Translations under genes and position numbers: made by a program
Notes under the pieces: model-generated
The model's database searches: none
Told to the model about the DNA's origin: nothing
What the model saw: only the letters and a program-made list of their open reading frames with translations
Part shown: one piece after another, positions 1-8,262 of the stretch
How positions within the stretch are numbered: the first letter of the stretch is position 1
Layout of the letters: the number at the start of each line of letters is the position of its first letter
NCBI RefSeq assembly: GCF_006874425.1
Contig: NZ_VIJZ01000005.1
Span: 186,001-250,000, forward strand
DNA length: 64,000 nt
DNA from: Paenibacillus ottowii
GTDB lineage: Bacteria > Bacillota > Bacilli > Paenibacillales > Paenibacillaceae
Direction of reading: 5' to 3'

Positions 1-2550
1 GCTGCGAGCTTCTCCGAAGTGACGCTTTCCGCTTGTAGCGCATGACCAGATACACTATCCGGCGCCAAATGGCTTGCAAGTATCACCGAAGACTGCAAGT
101 GTGCTGAGGTAACACTTTCCGGGGACAGATGGCTCGACTGAATGGCCTCTTCTGCCAAATGATGGGCTTGCACCGATTCATCTGCAATGTGCCACGGCTG
201 TACCGAGTGCGCCGACAACTTGGCGGCAGTCACACCCTCATCCGCCAATTTATCAGACGTAACGGACGCATCCTGTAATGCATCAGTCGATATCGACTGG
301 GATGCCAGATGCTCGCCCTGGATGACTCCAGTGAACAGATGGTGGGACTGGATCGATTCTGGAGCGATATGCACGGACTTCACTGCTCCCTCGGCTAGCG
401 CCCTATCCTGTACCGCTCCGGCTACCAGATGCCGGCTGTGTACGGACTGAGCAGACAGATGTGACGGGCCGATGCTGCCTTCCGCCAGATTCGTCCCTTG
501 TACTGAGCGGGCCGCCAGCTTTTCCGAGGTGACGCTTTCCGCTTGTAGCGCATGACCAGATACACTATCCGGCGCCAGATGGCTCGTAAGGACTGAGGAA
601 GCCTGCAAATGGCGAGAGGTAACAGATTCCGAGGCCAGATGGCTTGACTGGATGGCTTCTGCTGCCAAATGATTGGCTTGCACCGCTTCATCTGTAATGT
701 GCCATGGCTGTACCGAGTCGACTGACAGCTTGGCGGCAGTCACACTCTCATCCGCCAATTTATCAGGCGTAACGGACGCGTCCTGCAACGCATCAGTCGA
801 TATGGCCTGAGATGCGATATGCTCGCCCTGAATGATTCCAGCGTGCAGATGATGCGGCTGGATCGACCCCGGGGAGATGTGTACCGACTTCACTGCACCC
901 TTCGCCAGCGTTGTATCCTGTACTGCGCCAGTTGCCAAATGTCGGGCGTGTACGGACTGTGCAGACAAATGTGAGGGGCCAACGCTGTCTTCCGCCAGAT
1001 TCGTTCCCTGCACCGAGTGGGCTGCGAGCTTCTCAGAAGTGACGCTTTCTGCTTGTAGCGCACGACCAGACACACTATCTGGCGCCAGATGGTTCGTGAG
1101 CACTGACGCGGACTGCAAGTGGGCTGAGGTGACACTTTCCGGCGCCAGATGGTTTGACTGAATGGTCTCTTCTGCCAAATGATTTCCCCGCACCGCTTCG
1201 TCTGTAATGTGCCACGACTGTACCGAGTGGGCCGACAGCTTGGCGGCAGTCACACCCTCATCCGCCAGTTTGTCAGATGTCACAGACTCATCTTGTAAAG
1301 CATCGGTCGATATGGCCTGGGATGCAATATGCTCTCCCTGAATGGTTTCAGTTTGCAGATGGTGCGGCTGGATCGATTCGCGGGCAATGTGCACCGACTT
1401 CACCGCTCCTTCTGCCAGCACTCTATCCTGTACCGATCCAGCTGCCAAATGCCGCGTGTGTACAGACTGCACAGATAGATGTGAAGGGCCAATACTGCCT
1501 TCTGCAAGGTTCATTCCTTGTACCGAGCGGGCCGCCAGCTTTTCCGAGGTAACACTTTCCGCTTGTAGTGCACGACCAGACACACTATCCGGAGCCAAGT
1601 GTCTCGTAAGCACCGAGGAGGCCTGTAGGTGCACCGAGGTGACCGCTCCAGATGCCAGATGTGTCGAGTCTACAACCGCCACGGCCAAGTGATTGCTTTG
1701 TACAGCTTCGTCCATAATATGCTCGGACTGCACTGCATGGGCTGACAGCTTGGTGGAAGTCACACCCTCATCCGCCAATTTATCGGACGTAACAGACGCA
1801 TCCTGCAAAGCATCAGTTGATATGGCCTGCAATGCAATATGTTCTTCCTGAATGATCCCGCTTTGTAGGTGCTCTGATTGGACGGATTCTGCTGCAAGAT
1901 GCTCTGACTTCACAGCATTCTGGGCTAATATCGTCTCCTCTACTGCTCCTGCGGCCAAATGTCTGGTCTGTACGGCCTGTGAAGCCAGATGTCCAGGTCC
2001 CACGCTATTTTCTGCCAGATTGGAAGCCTGCACAGCCCGAGCCGCTAACTTCTCGGAAGTGACACTTTCCGACTGAAGTGCATGGCCGGACACACTATCT
2101 GGGGCGAGATGTTTGGTTTGGATCGAAGCAGATTGCAAATGGTTGGAGGTAATGGATTCCGGAGCGAGATGAGACGCCTCCACTGCCTCAACAGCCAGAT
2201 GGTTGCTCAGCACTGCTTTATCTGTAATATGCCATGGCTGCACCGAACGAGCAGACAGCTTGGAGGAAGTGACACTGCCCTCAGCTAGCTTAGGCGCAGT
2301 AATCGCCAAATCATTAATTTTATCCGTAGCCACACTTTCCGGCGATAATTTCAACGAAGTAACGGCATGATCCTGCAAATGGTGGGAGTATACCGCTCCG
2401 CTGGCCAAATGCGCGGTTTGAACAGCGCCTTCGCCTAGTATGTCTGCGGTAACGGACTGTTCCTGCAACGCTGCGGTTCCGACACTGTTTTCCCCAAGAT
2501 GCTTGCTCTGTACAGAGCTTTGGGCCAAATGGGTCGAATCAACCGCTTGA
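1..2550 (-). repeat. 510-bp higher-order repeat (17 x 30 bp)
   Basis: The same block of units restarts at 1, 511, 1021, 1531 and 2041 with only scattered substitutions between copies, for example the shared ACACTATC-containing segment near 50, 560, 1070, 1580 and 2090. The period is exactly 17 units (170 residues), which points to segmental duplication or gene conversion of a whole block. The fifth copy is the most diverged. Confidence 0.85.
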
Positions 2551-3890
2551 GGCTGTAACGCCTTTCCACCCACACTGTTGTCGGCAAGATGGTTTTCACG
2601 GATGACTCCGGATGCAATGTGTACGTGGGTAACGGCTTGAGACGCAATTTTATTGCTGGTGACCGCACCTGTACCAATTTTAGTTTCTATCACTGCTTCA
2701 TCAGCGATTTTGTCAGATTTAATAGCGCTCGGAGCAACGTGATTTTCCTTGACAGCCTGATTTGCCACATGATGATCCAGAATTGCACCCTTCCTTATTT
2801 TCTCGCTTGTCACAGCCCCGGTATGCAAATGTTGCTCCGTAACCGCCTCAGGTGCAATATGATCTTTCCGAATAATTTCGGATTGAAGATGCACGGAAGA
2901 GATCGCCTCCGGAGAAATCTGAGCTCCTTGTATAGCTGCTGTTGCAATATGTCTGGTAAGTACTGCCTCATCGGCAATTTTGTGTGGGAGAATGCTCTGA
3001 TCCGATATTTTGGATGAAGTGACGGATTGATCCACAATTTGCAATGAGCCTACAGACTGATCTGCCAGTTTATTGGATTGAATACTCCGATCTGCGATAT
3101 GCCGGGCTGTCACTTGGCCCGTTCCAAGCTGCTCTTCCCCAATGGAGCCAGGACTGAGATGCTTTCTTTCAATCGCTCCTGCCTGAATATGCACACTGGT
3201 GACTGCCTCAGATTCCAGATGACGCCCGCTGACAACACCTTCTTCCAATTGTTCTCTGCCCACAATTCCGTCGGTCAGCTGCTGGCGATTAATCGAACCA
3301 GGAGCTAGATGCCGGGCATGAACGGCATGCTCGGTCAGGTGTGCGCTCTCAATGCTGCCTGCCTGGATTTTAGTTCCATCCACAGCCCCATCCCGCAGTT
3401 TGGAGGTGGTCACAGACTGATCGCCCAGCTTGGAGCTGTCGACAGCTTCATTTGCCAAATTGTTTGATTGAATCGTACCGCTGCGAATTTTATCAGAGGT
3501 GACCGACTGATCTTGAAGCATATCTGAGGACACGATCCATTGCTTGAAATGACGGCTCTCAATCGAGCCATTTGCAATATGATCGCCGCTGATAATTTTA
3601 TCCGCCAGCTTTTCTGGAGTGATGCTGCCATCCCGAAGTTTTTCACCACTGATGGATCGATCCTGCAATTTACTGCCTGCCACAGATGCGTCCGACAAAT
3701 GTTCGACCGTAATGGAGTCGGGAGCAATCTTCGAGGCAGTCACAGCACCGTCAGCTATTTTAATTGTATGAACAGCATAATCTGCTAGAAATTCCGTTTG
3801 GATACTCTCTTGTTTCAGCTTGCTGGAATCTATGGAAGCGGGAGCGATCTTTTCACCTGTCACAGCGAAATCACTCAAATCGTCTGTATA
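1..3890 (-). repeat. 30-bp coding tandem repeat, about 130 units
   Basis: Every unit is exactly 30 bp and keeps the reading frame, coding x-S-V-x-S-x-(K/H)-L-A-x on the minus strand. Units beyond about 2,300 are more diverged, and those next to the non-repetitive N-terminal region are the least regular. Confidence 0.9.
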
Positions 3891-4301
3891 GATGAAAGCG
3901 TTGTTTACATGCGGAGCTTTCTTATTGTTCAAAATTTCTTCCACATCAATTGGATCTGGTTCTGGTTCTGGCTCCGGCTCAGGTTCTGAGACTGGTTCTG
4001 GTTCTAGCTCAGGCTCAGGCAGTGGGGATTCCTCTATCGCAACTGGAATCTCCTCCGTATCTGCAACCTCAATCTCCTTCTCGTGCAGAGCCTCGACATC
4101 AGGCTCGACAACTGTCTGTAGCTCCGACTCCTCTGTAGTTGGGGGAGGCGGAGAAGCAACTTGATGAATTCTTGCTTCTGTCTCCCTCTCCGCAGGCAGT
4201 GGTTTTGAGCGTTGTATCATACTTAACTCATTCATATCCGGGTCAATTACACGATAGAGCGGCTTTTTGTTTCTATTGGTTTTGCGGCTCTTGTTCTTCA
4301 A
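1..4301 (-). CDS. Giant ten-residue-repeat fibre-like protein, partial
   Basis: The gene runs off the left edge; 1,433 codons are visible. I start it at a TTG (4301) because AAGGGAG lies 8 bases upstream and no well-placed ATG is in frame. Residues 1-20 are basic, about 30-120 are acidic and Pro-rich with an alternating Pro-Glu run near 95-115, and from about residue 137 the protein consists of some 130 ten-residue units with consensus x-S-V-x-S-x-(K/H)-L-A-x. No signal peptide or membrane segment is visible. The regular spacing of Val and Leu suggests a stacked beta-solenoid or fibre. Such units are known from phage tail fibres and from filamentous surface or spore-coat proteins of Bacilli; the role here is inference. 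The C-terminal end, which would show any anchor, lies outside the window. It is divergent from fabV. Confidence 0.85.
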   Translation of the reverse strand, partial: MKNKSRKTNRNKKPLYRVIDPDMNELSMIQRSKPLPAERETEARIHQVASPPPPTTEESELQTVVEPDVEALHEKEIEVADTEEIPVAIEESPLPEPELEPEPVSEPEPEPEPEPDPIDVEEILNNKKAPHVNNAFIYTDDLSDFAVTGEKIAPASIDSSKLKQESIQTEFLADYAVHTIKIADGAVTASKIAPDSITVEHLSDASVAGSKLQDRSISGEKLRDGSITPEKLADKIISGDHIANGSIESRHFKQWIVSSDMLQDQSVTSDKIRSGTIQSNNLANEAVDSSKLGDQSVTTSKLRDGAVDGTKIQAGSIESAHLTEHAVHARHLAPGSINRQQLTDGIVGREQLEEGVVSGRHLESEAVTSVHIQAGAIERKHLSPGSIGEEQLGTGQVTARHIADRSIQSNKLADQSVGSLQIVDQSVTSSKISDQSILPHKIADEAVLTRHIATAAIQGAQISPEAISSVHLQSEIIRKDHIAPEAVTEQHLHTGAVTSEKIRKGAILDHHVANQAVKENHVAPSAIKSDKIADEAVIETKIGTGAVTSNKIASQAVTHVHIASGVIRENHLADNSVGGKALQPQAVDSTHLAQSSVQSKHLGENSVGTAALQEQSVTADILGEGAVQTAHLASGAVYSHHLQDHAVTSLKLSPESVATDKINDLAITAPKLAEGSVTSSKLSARSVQPWHITDKAVLSNHLAVEAVEASHLAPESITSNHLQSASIQTKHLAPDSVSGHALQSESVTSEKLAARAVQASNLAENSVGPGHLASQAVQTRHLAAGAVEETILAQNAVKSEHLAAESVQSEHLQSGIIQEEHIALQAISTDALQDASVTSDKLADEGVTSTKLSAHAVQSEHIMDEAVQSNHLAVAVVDSTHLASGAVTSVHLQASSVLTRHLAPDSVSGRALQAESVTSEKLAARSVQGMNLAEGSIGPSHLSVQSVHTRHLAAGSVQDRVLAEGAVKSVHIARESIQPHHLQTETIQGEHIASQAISTDALQDESVTSDKLADEGVTAAKLSAHSVQSWHITDEAVRGNHLAEETIQSNHLAPESVTSAHLQSASVLTNHLAPDSVSGRALQAESVTSEKLAAHSVQGTNLAEDSVGPSHLSAQSVHARHLATGAVQDTTLAKGAVKSVHISPGSIQPHHLHAGIIQGEHIASQAISTDALQDASVTPDKLADESVTAAKLSVDSVQPWHITDEAVQANHLAAEAIQSSHLASESVTSRHLQASSVLTSHLAPDSVSGHALQAESVTSEKLAARSVQGTNLAEGSIGPSHLSAQSVHSRHLVAGAVQDRALAEGAVKSVHIAPESIQSHHLFTGVIQGEHLASQSISTDALQDASVTSDKLADEGVTAAKLSAHSVQPWHIADESVQAHHLAEEAIQSSHLSPESVTSAHLQSSVILASHLAPDSVSGHALQAESVTSEKLA

Positions 4302-4365
4302 GCAGCTCTCTCCCTTCTCATGTTTATCGTTACAGCATCATATGCAGACTCTTAGGCACTTGCCA

Positions 4366-4377
4366 CCCTGTACAGGG
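4366..4377. promoter_or_regulatory. 12-bp perfect palindrome between divergent genes
   Basis: CCCTGTACAGGG is a perfect palindrome between the fibre gene (start 4301) and fabV (start 4491). It lies upstream of both and could be a dimeric repressor site, but no matching regulator is recognised. Confidence 0.3.
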
Positions 4378-4418
4378 ATTCACTTTTGGGCAAAAAGAAT
4401 ACTCACTGAAATCCACGT

Positions 4419-4446
4419 TTGAAAAAAAATTGTTAAAAGTTAAAAT
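4419..4446 (+). promoter_or_regulatory. Putative fabV promoter
   Basis: TTGAAA (4419-4424) and TAAAAT (4441-4446) are separated by 16 bases and lie 45 bases upstream of the fabV start, a plausible sigma-A promoter. Confidence 0.5.
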
Positions 4447-4490
4447 AGTAAGGGTGAAGATTGCTACAAGAAGAGAGGAACTACAATAAT

Positions 4491-5678
4491 ATGATTATCA
4501 AACCAAGAACACGTGGCTTTATCTGCACCACTGCTCATCCGGTGGGCTGTGCCCAACATGTTCAGGAGCAAATTGACTATGTACAAGCCCGTCCGGCTAT
4601 CCAGGGACCTCGTAATGTACTTGTGATCGGGGCATCTGCCGGATATGGGTTGGCTTCTCGAATTACGGCTGCTTTTGGGGCGCGTGCCAATACAATTGGT
4701 GTATATCGTCCTAGCAATGCTACGGCTACACGCACAGCATCTGCAGGCTGGTACAATTCTGCTGCATTTGAGAAAGCTGCTCAGGAAGCCGGACTTAAAT
4801 CTTTGAGCGTGACCGGGGATGCCTTCTCGGATGAAGTCAAAGCCAAAACGGTGGAAGCCATTCGCGAAGAACTGGGACAAGTCGATCTGGTAGTTTACAG
4901 TGTTGCTTCAGGTCGCCGCATCAATCCCCGCACAGGCGAAACATCTAATTCCGTGCTCAAGCCTATTGGTAAACCCTACACGAATAAGACCGTTAACTTC
5001 CACACCGGTGAAATCAGCAGCGTGACGCTTGAACCAGCTACAGAAGAAGAAGTACAAGGGACTGTAGAGGTTATGGGCGGCGAGGATTGGAAATTGTGGA
5101 TTGACGCCCTACGTGCAGGCGGTGTACTCGCAGATAACGCCACTACCTTCTCTTTTTCGTATATCGGTTCAGATATTACCCAAGCCATCTACCGAGAAGG
5201 CAGTATCGGAAGTGCAAAAGATCATCTGGAAGCGACAGCACGTCAGCTGAACGACCAGCTGAAATCTACAGGGGGACGCGCCTTTGTCGCAGTCACCAAA
5301 GGACTCGTGACCCAATCCAGCTCTGCCATCCCTGTCGTTCCTCTGTATATTTCCGCTTTATACAAGGTGATGAAGGAAAAAGGGCTGCATGAAGGGTGCA
5401 TAGAACAGAGCTACCGTCTGTTTGCCGAGCGTCTGTACGCACCAGAAACGGCTGTAGATGAAGAAGGTCGTATTCGCATTGATGATTGGGAACTGCGCGA
5501 GGATGTGCAGACAGAAGTAGCGAAAATATGGGAGGAACTGACGACCCAAAATATCTATGAATTGTCCGATCTTGAGGGATATCGTCGCGAATTTTTCCAA
5601 CTGTTCGGTTTTGAGTTCGAGGGTGTGGACTATGAGGCTGATATTGATCCTATCGTAAATATTCCTAACGTGCGCTAA
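4491..5678 (+). CDS. fabV: Trans-2-enoyl-CoA / enoyl-ACP reductase FabV
   Basis: This 395-aa NADH-dependent reductase of the FabV/TER family performs the last reduction of fatty-acid elongation in the cytoplasm. Seen in the sequence: the typical MIIKPR start, the nucleotide-binding motif GASAGYG near residue 45, and the family hallmark Tyr-x8-Lys (YREGSIGSAK near residue 234). Length matches the family (about 395-400). I prefer ATG 4491 over an upstream TTG because family members begin here and AGAGAGGA precedes it. FabV enzymes are known to resist triclosan, so the gene may supplement or replace FabI. It is monocistronic, with its own promoter-like sequence and a strong terminator. Confidence 0.95.
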   Translation: MIIKPRTRGFICTTAHPVGCAQHVQEQIDYVQARPAIQGPRNVLVIGASAGYGLASRITAAFGARANTIGVYRPSNATATRTASAGWYNSAAFEKAAQEAGLKSLSVTGDAFSDEVKAKTVEAIREELGQVDLVVYSVASGRRINPRTGETSNSVLKPIGKPYTNKTVNFHTGEISSVTLEPATEEEVQGTVEVMGGEDWKLWIDALRAGGVLADNATTFSFSYIGSDITQAIYREGSIGSAKDHLEATARQLNDQLKSTGGRAFVAVTKGLVTQSSSAIPVVPLYISALYKVMKEKGLHEGCIEQSYRLFAERLYAPETAVDEEGRIRIDDWELREDVQTEVAKIWEELTTQNIYELSDLEGYRREFFQLFGFEFEGVDYEADIDPIVNIPNVR

Positions 5679-5713
5679 GTCCTTTAGTGCCGCCATTCGA
5701 TTGGAAAAACAAA

Positions 5714-5770
5714 AAAAGCTGTCTCCAGCAGAAGAGCATTTCGTTCTGCATAGGGACAGCTTTTGTTTTA
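5714..5770 (+). terminator. Intrinsic terminator after fabV
   Basis: AAAAGCTGTC pairs with GACAGCTTTT around a loop of about 30 bases, followed by TTTTGTTTTA. The A-run on the left arm could make it bidirectional. Confidence 0.8.
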
Positions 5771-5940
5771 CTGCTACATGACGTAACATTGCAATTTTAA
5801 AATGGTTTTGATATTGTACGGGTAGGCATAGCAAAATCCCTCTTCTTGCCAAGAGGGTAGACACAGTTGGACAAGTCCTACCTTGACTGACTGTGATTGT
5901 ATTGCTCAGCCCATCACATCCTTACAAGGAGGTGAACAAT

Positions 5941-6093
5941 ATGGCAAAAGACGTTCTGTGCGAAGTCAACTCATGCACGTACTGGGCTCAAGATAATAAA
6001 TGCAGCGCAAGCTCCATTTATATCGTAAGCAACAAGCCTGCGGACACTCACACGTCCGAAGAAACAGACTGCAAAACCTTTGAAGCAAAGTAG
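5941..6093 (+). CDS. DUF1540 small Cys protein
   Basis: The protein has 50 residues with four cysteines (positions 7, 12, 21 and 44) in the spacing of a single DUF1540 domain, a small probably metal-binding module common in sporulating Firmicutes; its function is not established. The start at 5941 is set by a perfect AAGGAGGTGA ten bases upstream, so the reading frame open further upstream is not used. It is a single gene between two terminator-like hairpins. Confidence 0.85.
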   Translation: MAKDVLCEVNSCTYWAQDNKCSASSIYIVSNKPADTHTSEETDCKTFEAK

Positions 6094-6136
6094 ACCTTAG
6101 TTTTAGTTTTTGAACCAAACTATAGCTTTATAATGA

Positions 6137-6170
6137 GGGAGCCCCTGCCAGGGTTCCTTCTTTCTTATCA
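6137..6170 (+). terminator. Weak terminator after DUF1540 gene
   Basis: GGAGCCC and GGGTTCC form a 7-bp stem (one G-T pair) followed by TTCTTTCTT. Confidence 0.45.
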
Positions 6171-6194
6171 TTCTAACAAGAATGATAATTATTA

Positions 6195-6449
6195 TCAAGT
6201 CCCTTTTGGCCTATGTATAATGCTATTCGAAGTTTTTCGACTTCGATCAAGACAAAAAAAAGAAGCGTCACCCTGAACGAGTCGCTTCTTGTGCTTGACC
6301 TTTTGTAATTGTTCCTGCTTAGTTGGCTTCATTCGCGTGTGCTGTGAAATCTCTGCATAATGATCGTTTGTTTTGCGGCTCTGTGCCGGACAATAGATCC
6401 CCGCGCGCTTCGCCTTGCTCAACGCCTTTTGTGTTTGAGTACGTGCCAT
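6195..6449 (-). CDS. Small basic conserved-type protein
   Basis: The protein has 84 residues, is strongly basic and starts MARTQTQKALSKAKRAG. AAGGAG lies 11 bases before the ATG, which supports expression. No domain is recognised; short basic proteins with this kind of start occur in Bacilli but none has a clear function. An apparent intrinsic terminator lies inside the last third of the reading frame, so the natural message may end before the stop codon or the terminator may be inefficient while ribosomes pass. Confidence 0.55.
   Translation of the reverse strand: MARTQTQKALSKAKRAGIYCPAQSRKTNDHYAEISQHTRMKPTKQEQLQKVKHKKRLVQGDASFFCLDRSRKTSNSIIHRPKGT
6254..6292 (-). terminator. Terminator inside the end of the 6195-6449 gene
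   Basis: On the minus strand AAGAAGCG pairs with CGCTTCTT and runs straight into eight T residues. It overlaps the C-terminal codons of the basic protein. Confidence 0.6.
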
Positions 6450-6541
6450 ACAGCTTCACTCTCCTTAATTGGACTCCTTTTATCATAGCATCCAATAGGC
6501 AAATCGTGAATGGTTTGTCTAACTCAAGCATTCATAATTTA

Positions 6542-6913
6542 TTAAATGTCTGAAAAAATATCCGAATCGCCACTGGAGGCCGCCACAACAACCACGATAA
6601 CCAAGAAAATAATGATCAGTGCATATATCAGTGTGCCGATAATACTACATACCAGTCCAGCGATGGCCATACCTCTGCCTTGCTCACCATATCGATTAAT
6701 TTCCTTCAGGGAAAGACTGGACAAAATAATGCCCACAATTCCGATAATCAACCCAAGATAGGGTATGACAACAGATAAAATCCCGAGCACCATCGAGGCA
6801 ACAGCTTTACTGTTAGTAGGTGGGACCACCGGGGGCTGGTTAAATGGGGCGTTATAATCGTTCGACTCCTGAAAAGGATCGGAAGATCGAGGCTCCTTGT
6901 ACAAGTCACTCAT
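6542..6913 (-). CDS. DUF4190 membrane protein
   Basis: The protein has 123 residues with a hydrophilic Pro/Asn-rich N-terminus (1-35) and two membrane segments at about 38-68 and 84-112 flanking a short cytoplasm-type loop (SLKEINRYGEQGRGMAIAG), the pattern of DUF4190. Its role is unknown; this family often accompanies zinc-ribbon or secreted small proteins. It appears monocistronic. Confidence 0.8.
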   Translation of the reverse strand: MSDLYKEPRSSDPFQESNDYNAPFNQPPVVPPTNSKAVASMVLGILSVVIPYLGLIIGIVGIILSSLSLKEINRYGEQGRGMAIAGLVCSIIGTLIYALIIIFLVIVVVVAASSGDSDIFSDI

Positions 6914-7132
6914 CTGTTTAATTCAACTCCATTATGTAAAATAGCAATATATACGTTCTAGGGTACCACAATCTTACAAATCAGGACAGTACTTATTTCA
7001 ATTTTTCAACTGAGAACGCTAAAAGGAAGAAGCATAGCATCTGAGCACTTTTTGGGATAACCGGGCATACAGTATACCTAATTACAGATAAAATGTGCTC
7101 CATGAGAGCATCCTGCCAAGGAGGACGGAGCT

Positions 7133-7720
7133 ATGCCATATCGTGGAACATCTCGCAAGAAGGGCTCACCTCACCAACGCTTACATGCAAAAACACTTCA
7201 GAAAATATCCGCCGCCATGCTGCCATTTTACAAAGCTATCGCAATCCGCCGTACTTTTGCCATCCAATGGTCGCGAGCTGTCGTTCAAGGCAACCTGGAT
7301 CGGATGAAATCCCTTCTTTGCTCGGTAGCGCCGTTTGCCGCCAAACAAGGCTTAGGCACGAATGGCATCGGCTACTTTATTTCCTTTTTCACTCAGCCAC
7401 CGATGCTCTATTATACGAACGGTACGACGATTCCACCGGGGACGGTGCAGTTTACATTTGAACCGAAGGTTCATCGCGCTATTGCCAAAGCCGTTTTTCC
7501 GCTGTATCGCGAATTGGCACGCAATCAAAGCTTTGCTTCTGCCCTAGCCAAAGCGATCAACAGGCAAGACCAGCGGGCCGTTCATGTCATGATCCGCAGT
7601 TTAATTCCCTCCTCTGCGCTAAAATCCGTACACATTGAGGATGATGGCTTTGCATTGCTTTTTAAATACCCCTTTAGTAAGTATCCCTATCGCCATCTAC
7701 TCTTTCGGGAGTTCACTTAG
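7133..7720 (+). CDS. Unknown protein, 195 aa
   Basis: The start is set by AAGGAGG seven bases before the ATG. The first 30 residues are basic (Arg/Lys/His), and the rest is mixed alpha/beta in character with hydrophobic stretches near 65-90 that are too short and polar for clear membrane segments. I do not recognise the family. It converges on the LpdD-like gene with only 8 bases between stop codons. Confidence 0.6.
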   Translation: MPYRGTSRKKGSPHQRLHAKTLQKISAAMLPFYKAIAIRRTFAIQWSRAVVQGNLDRMKSLLCSVAPFAAKQGLGTNGIGYFISFFTQPPMLYYTNGTTIPPGTVQFTFEPKVHRAIAKAVFPLYRELARNQSFASALAKAINRQDQRAVHVMIRSLIPSSALKSVHIEDDGFALLFKYPFSKYPYRHLLFREFT

Positions 7721-7728
7721 AAAAGTCT

Positions 7729-8079
7729 CTATAAGCGTGCTCGCTTAAGTTCTTCAATGAGCTCTTTTCCCAATTGTATAGCCATATCTGTCAGCACTCG
7801 GATTTCGTCCTTGGTGGCATGATCCAAATGCGTCCCGCAGCAAATGGCAAAGTTGCCTGCAAACTCTTTTCGCAAGCGGACTGCAATTTCTTCGGTAATA
7901 TAAAATTCCTTGTGGTTTTGTAATTGAACGGTTTGAACCGGCTCAAGCCTAGCCCCTGCTGTAATCGTTCCCAAGTGAGGCTGATCACCGCCTGATATGA
8001 GCACCACGATATCTTCCCCCATAAAATAGGCATCCAGCATAAGACGGATACGTCCGCTTTCTTTTTGCAAATGAATCAA
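7729..8079 (-). CDS. LpdD-like prenylated-flavin chaperone domain protein
   Basis: The protein has 116 residues and starts at TTG with AGGAGAGG just upstream. The pattern 'ISGGDQPHLGTITAG' followed by 'FAICCGTHLDHATKDEI' resembles the short LpdD/YclD-type domain, thought to help load prenylated FMN into UbiD-type decarboxylases. No ubiD or ubiX gene is nearby, so the partner, if any, is elsewhere. The family assignment is from pattern memory only. Confidence 0.6.
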   Translation of the reverse strand: MIHLQKESGRIRLMLDAYFMGEDIVVLISGGDQPHLGTITAGARLEPVQTVQLQNHKEFYITEEIAVRLRKEFAGNFAICCGTHLDHATKDEIRVLTDMAIQLGKELIEELKRARL

Positions 8080-8172
8080 TATGATCCTCTCCTGCTAAAA
8101 AATATTGTTGTGAAACGATTCACTTCATAGATTAATGTTCATTGTATCGCTTCCCGGGCTGTTCGACAATTT

Positions 8173-8219
8173 AAAAATAGCCCACAGCAGTCTCTATGAA
8201 TAGGGACTTGCTGTGGGCT
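8173..8219 (-). terminator. Terminator after the giant S8 protease gene
   Basis: AGCCCACAGCA and TGCTGTGGGCT form an 11-bp stem; on the minus strand it is followed by TATTTTTAAATT. Confidence 0.75.
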
Positions 8220-8262
8220 TGCTTGCATTGCTGTTCTAAAAAGGGAATTTCATCCCTTACTG

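Noticed and set aside
1-3890. CRISPR-like regular repeats
   Set aside because: Units are contiguous without spacers, in frame and protein-coding.
187-3989. Many plus-strand and other-frame reading frames across the first 4 kb, some Cys-rich
   Set aside because: They are shadows of the minus-strand repeat gene; the 30-bp period keeps several frames open. Only the minus frame gives a regular Val/Leu repeat and a start with a ribosome site.
3950-4020. GGTTCT-rich simple repeat as a separate element
   Set aside because: It codes the Pro-Glu run of the fibre protein in the same frame.
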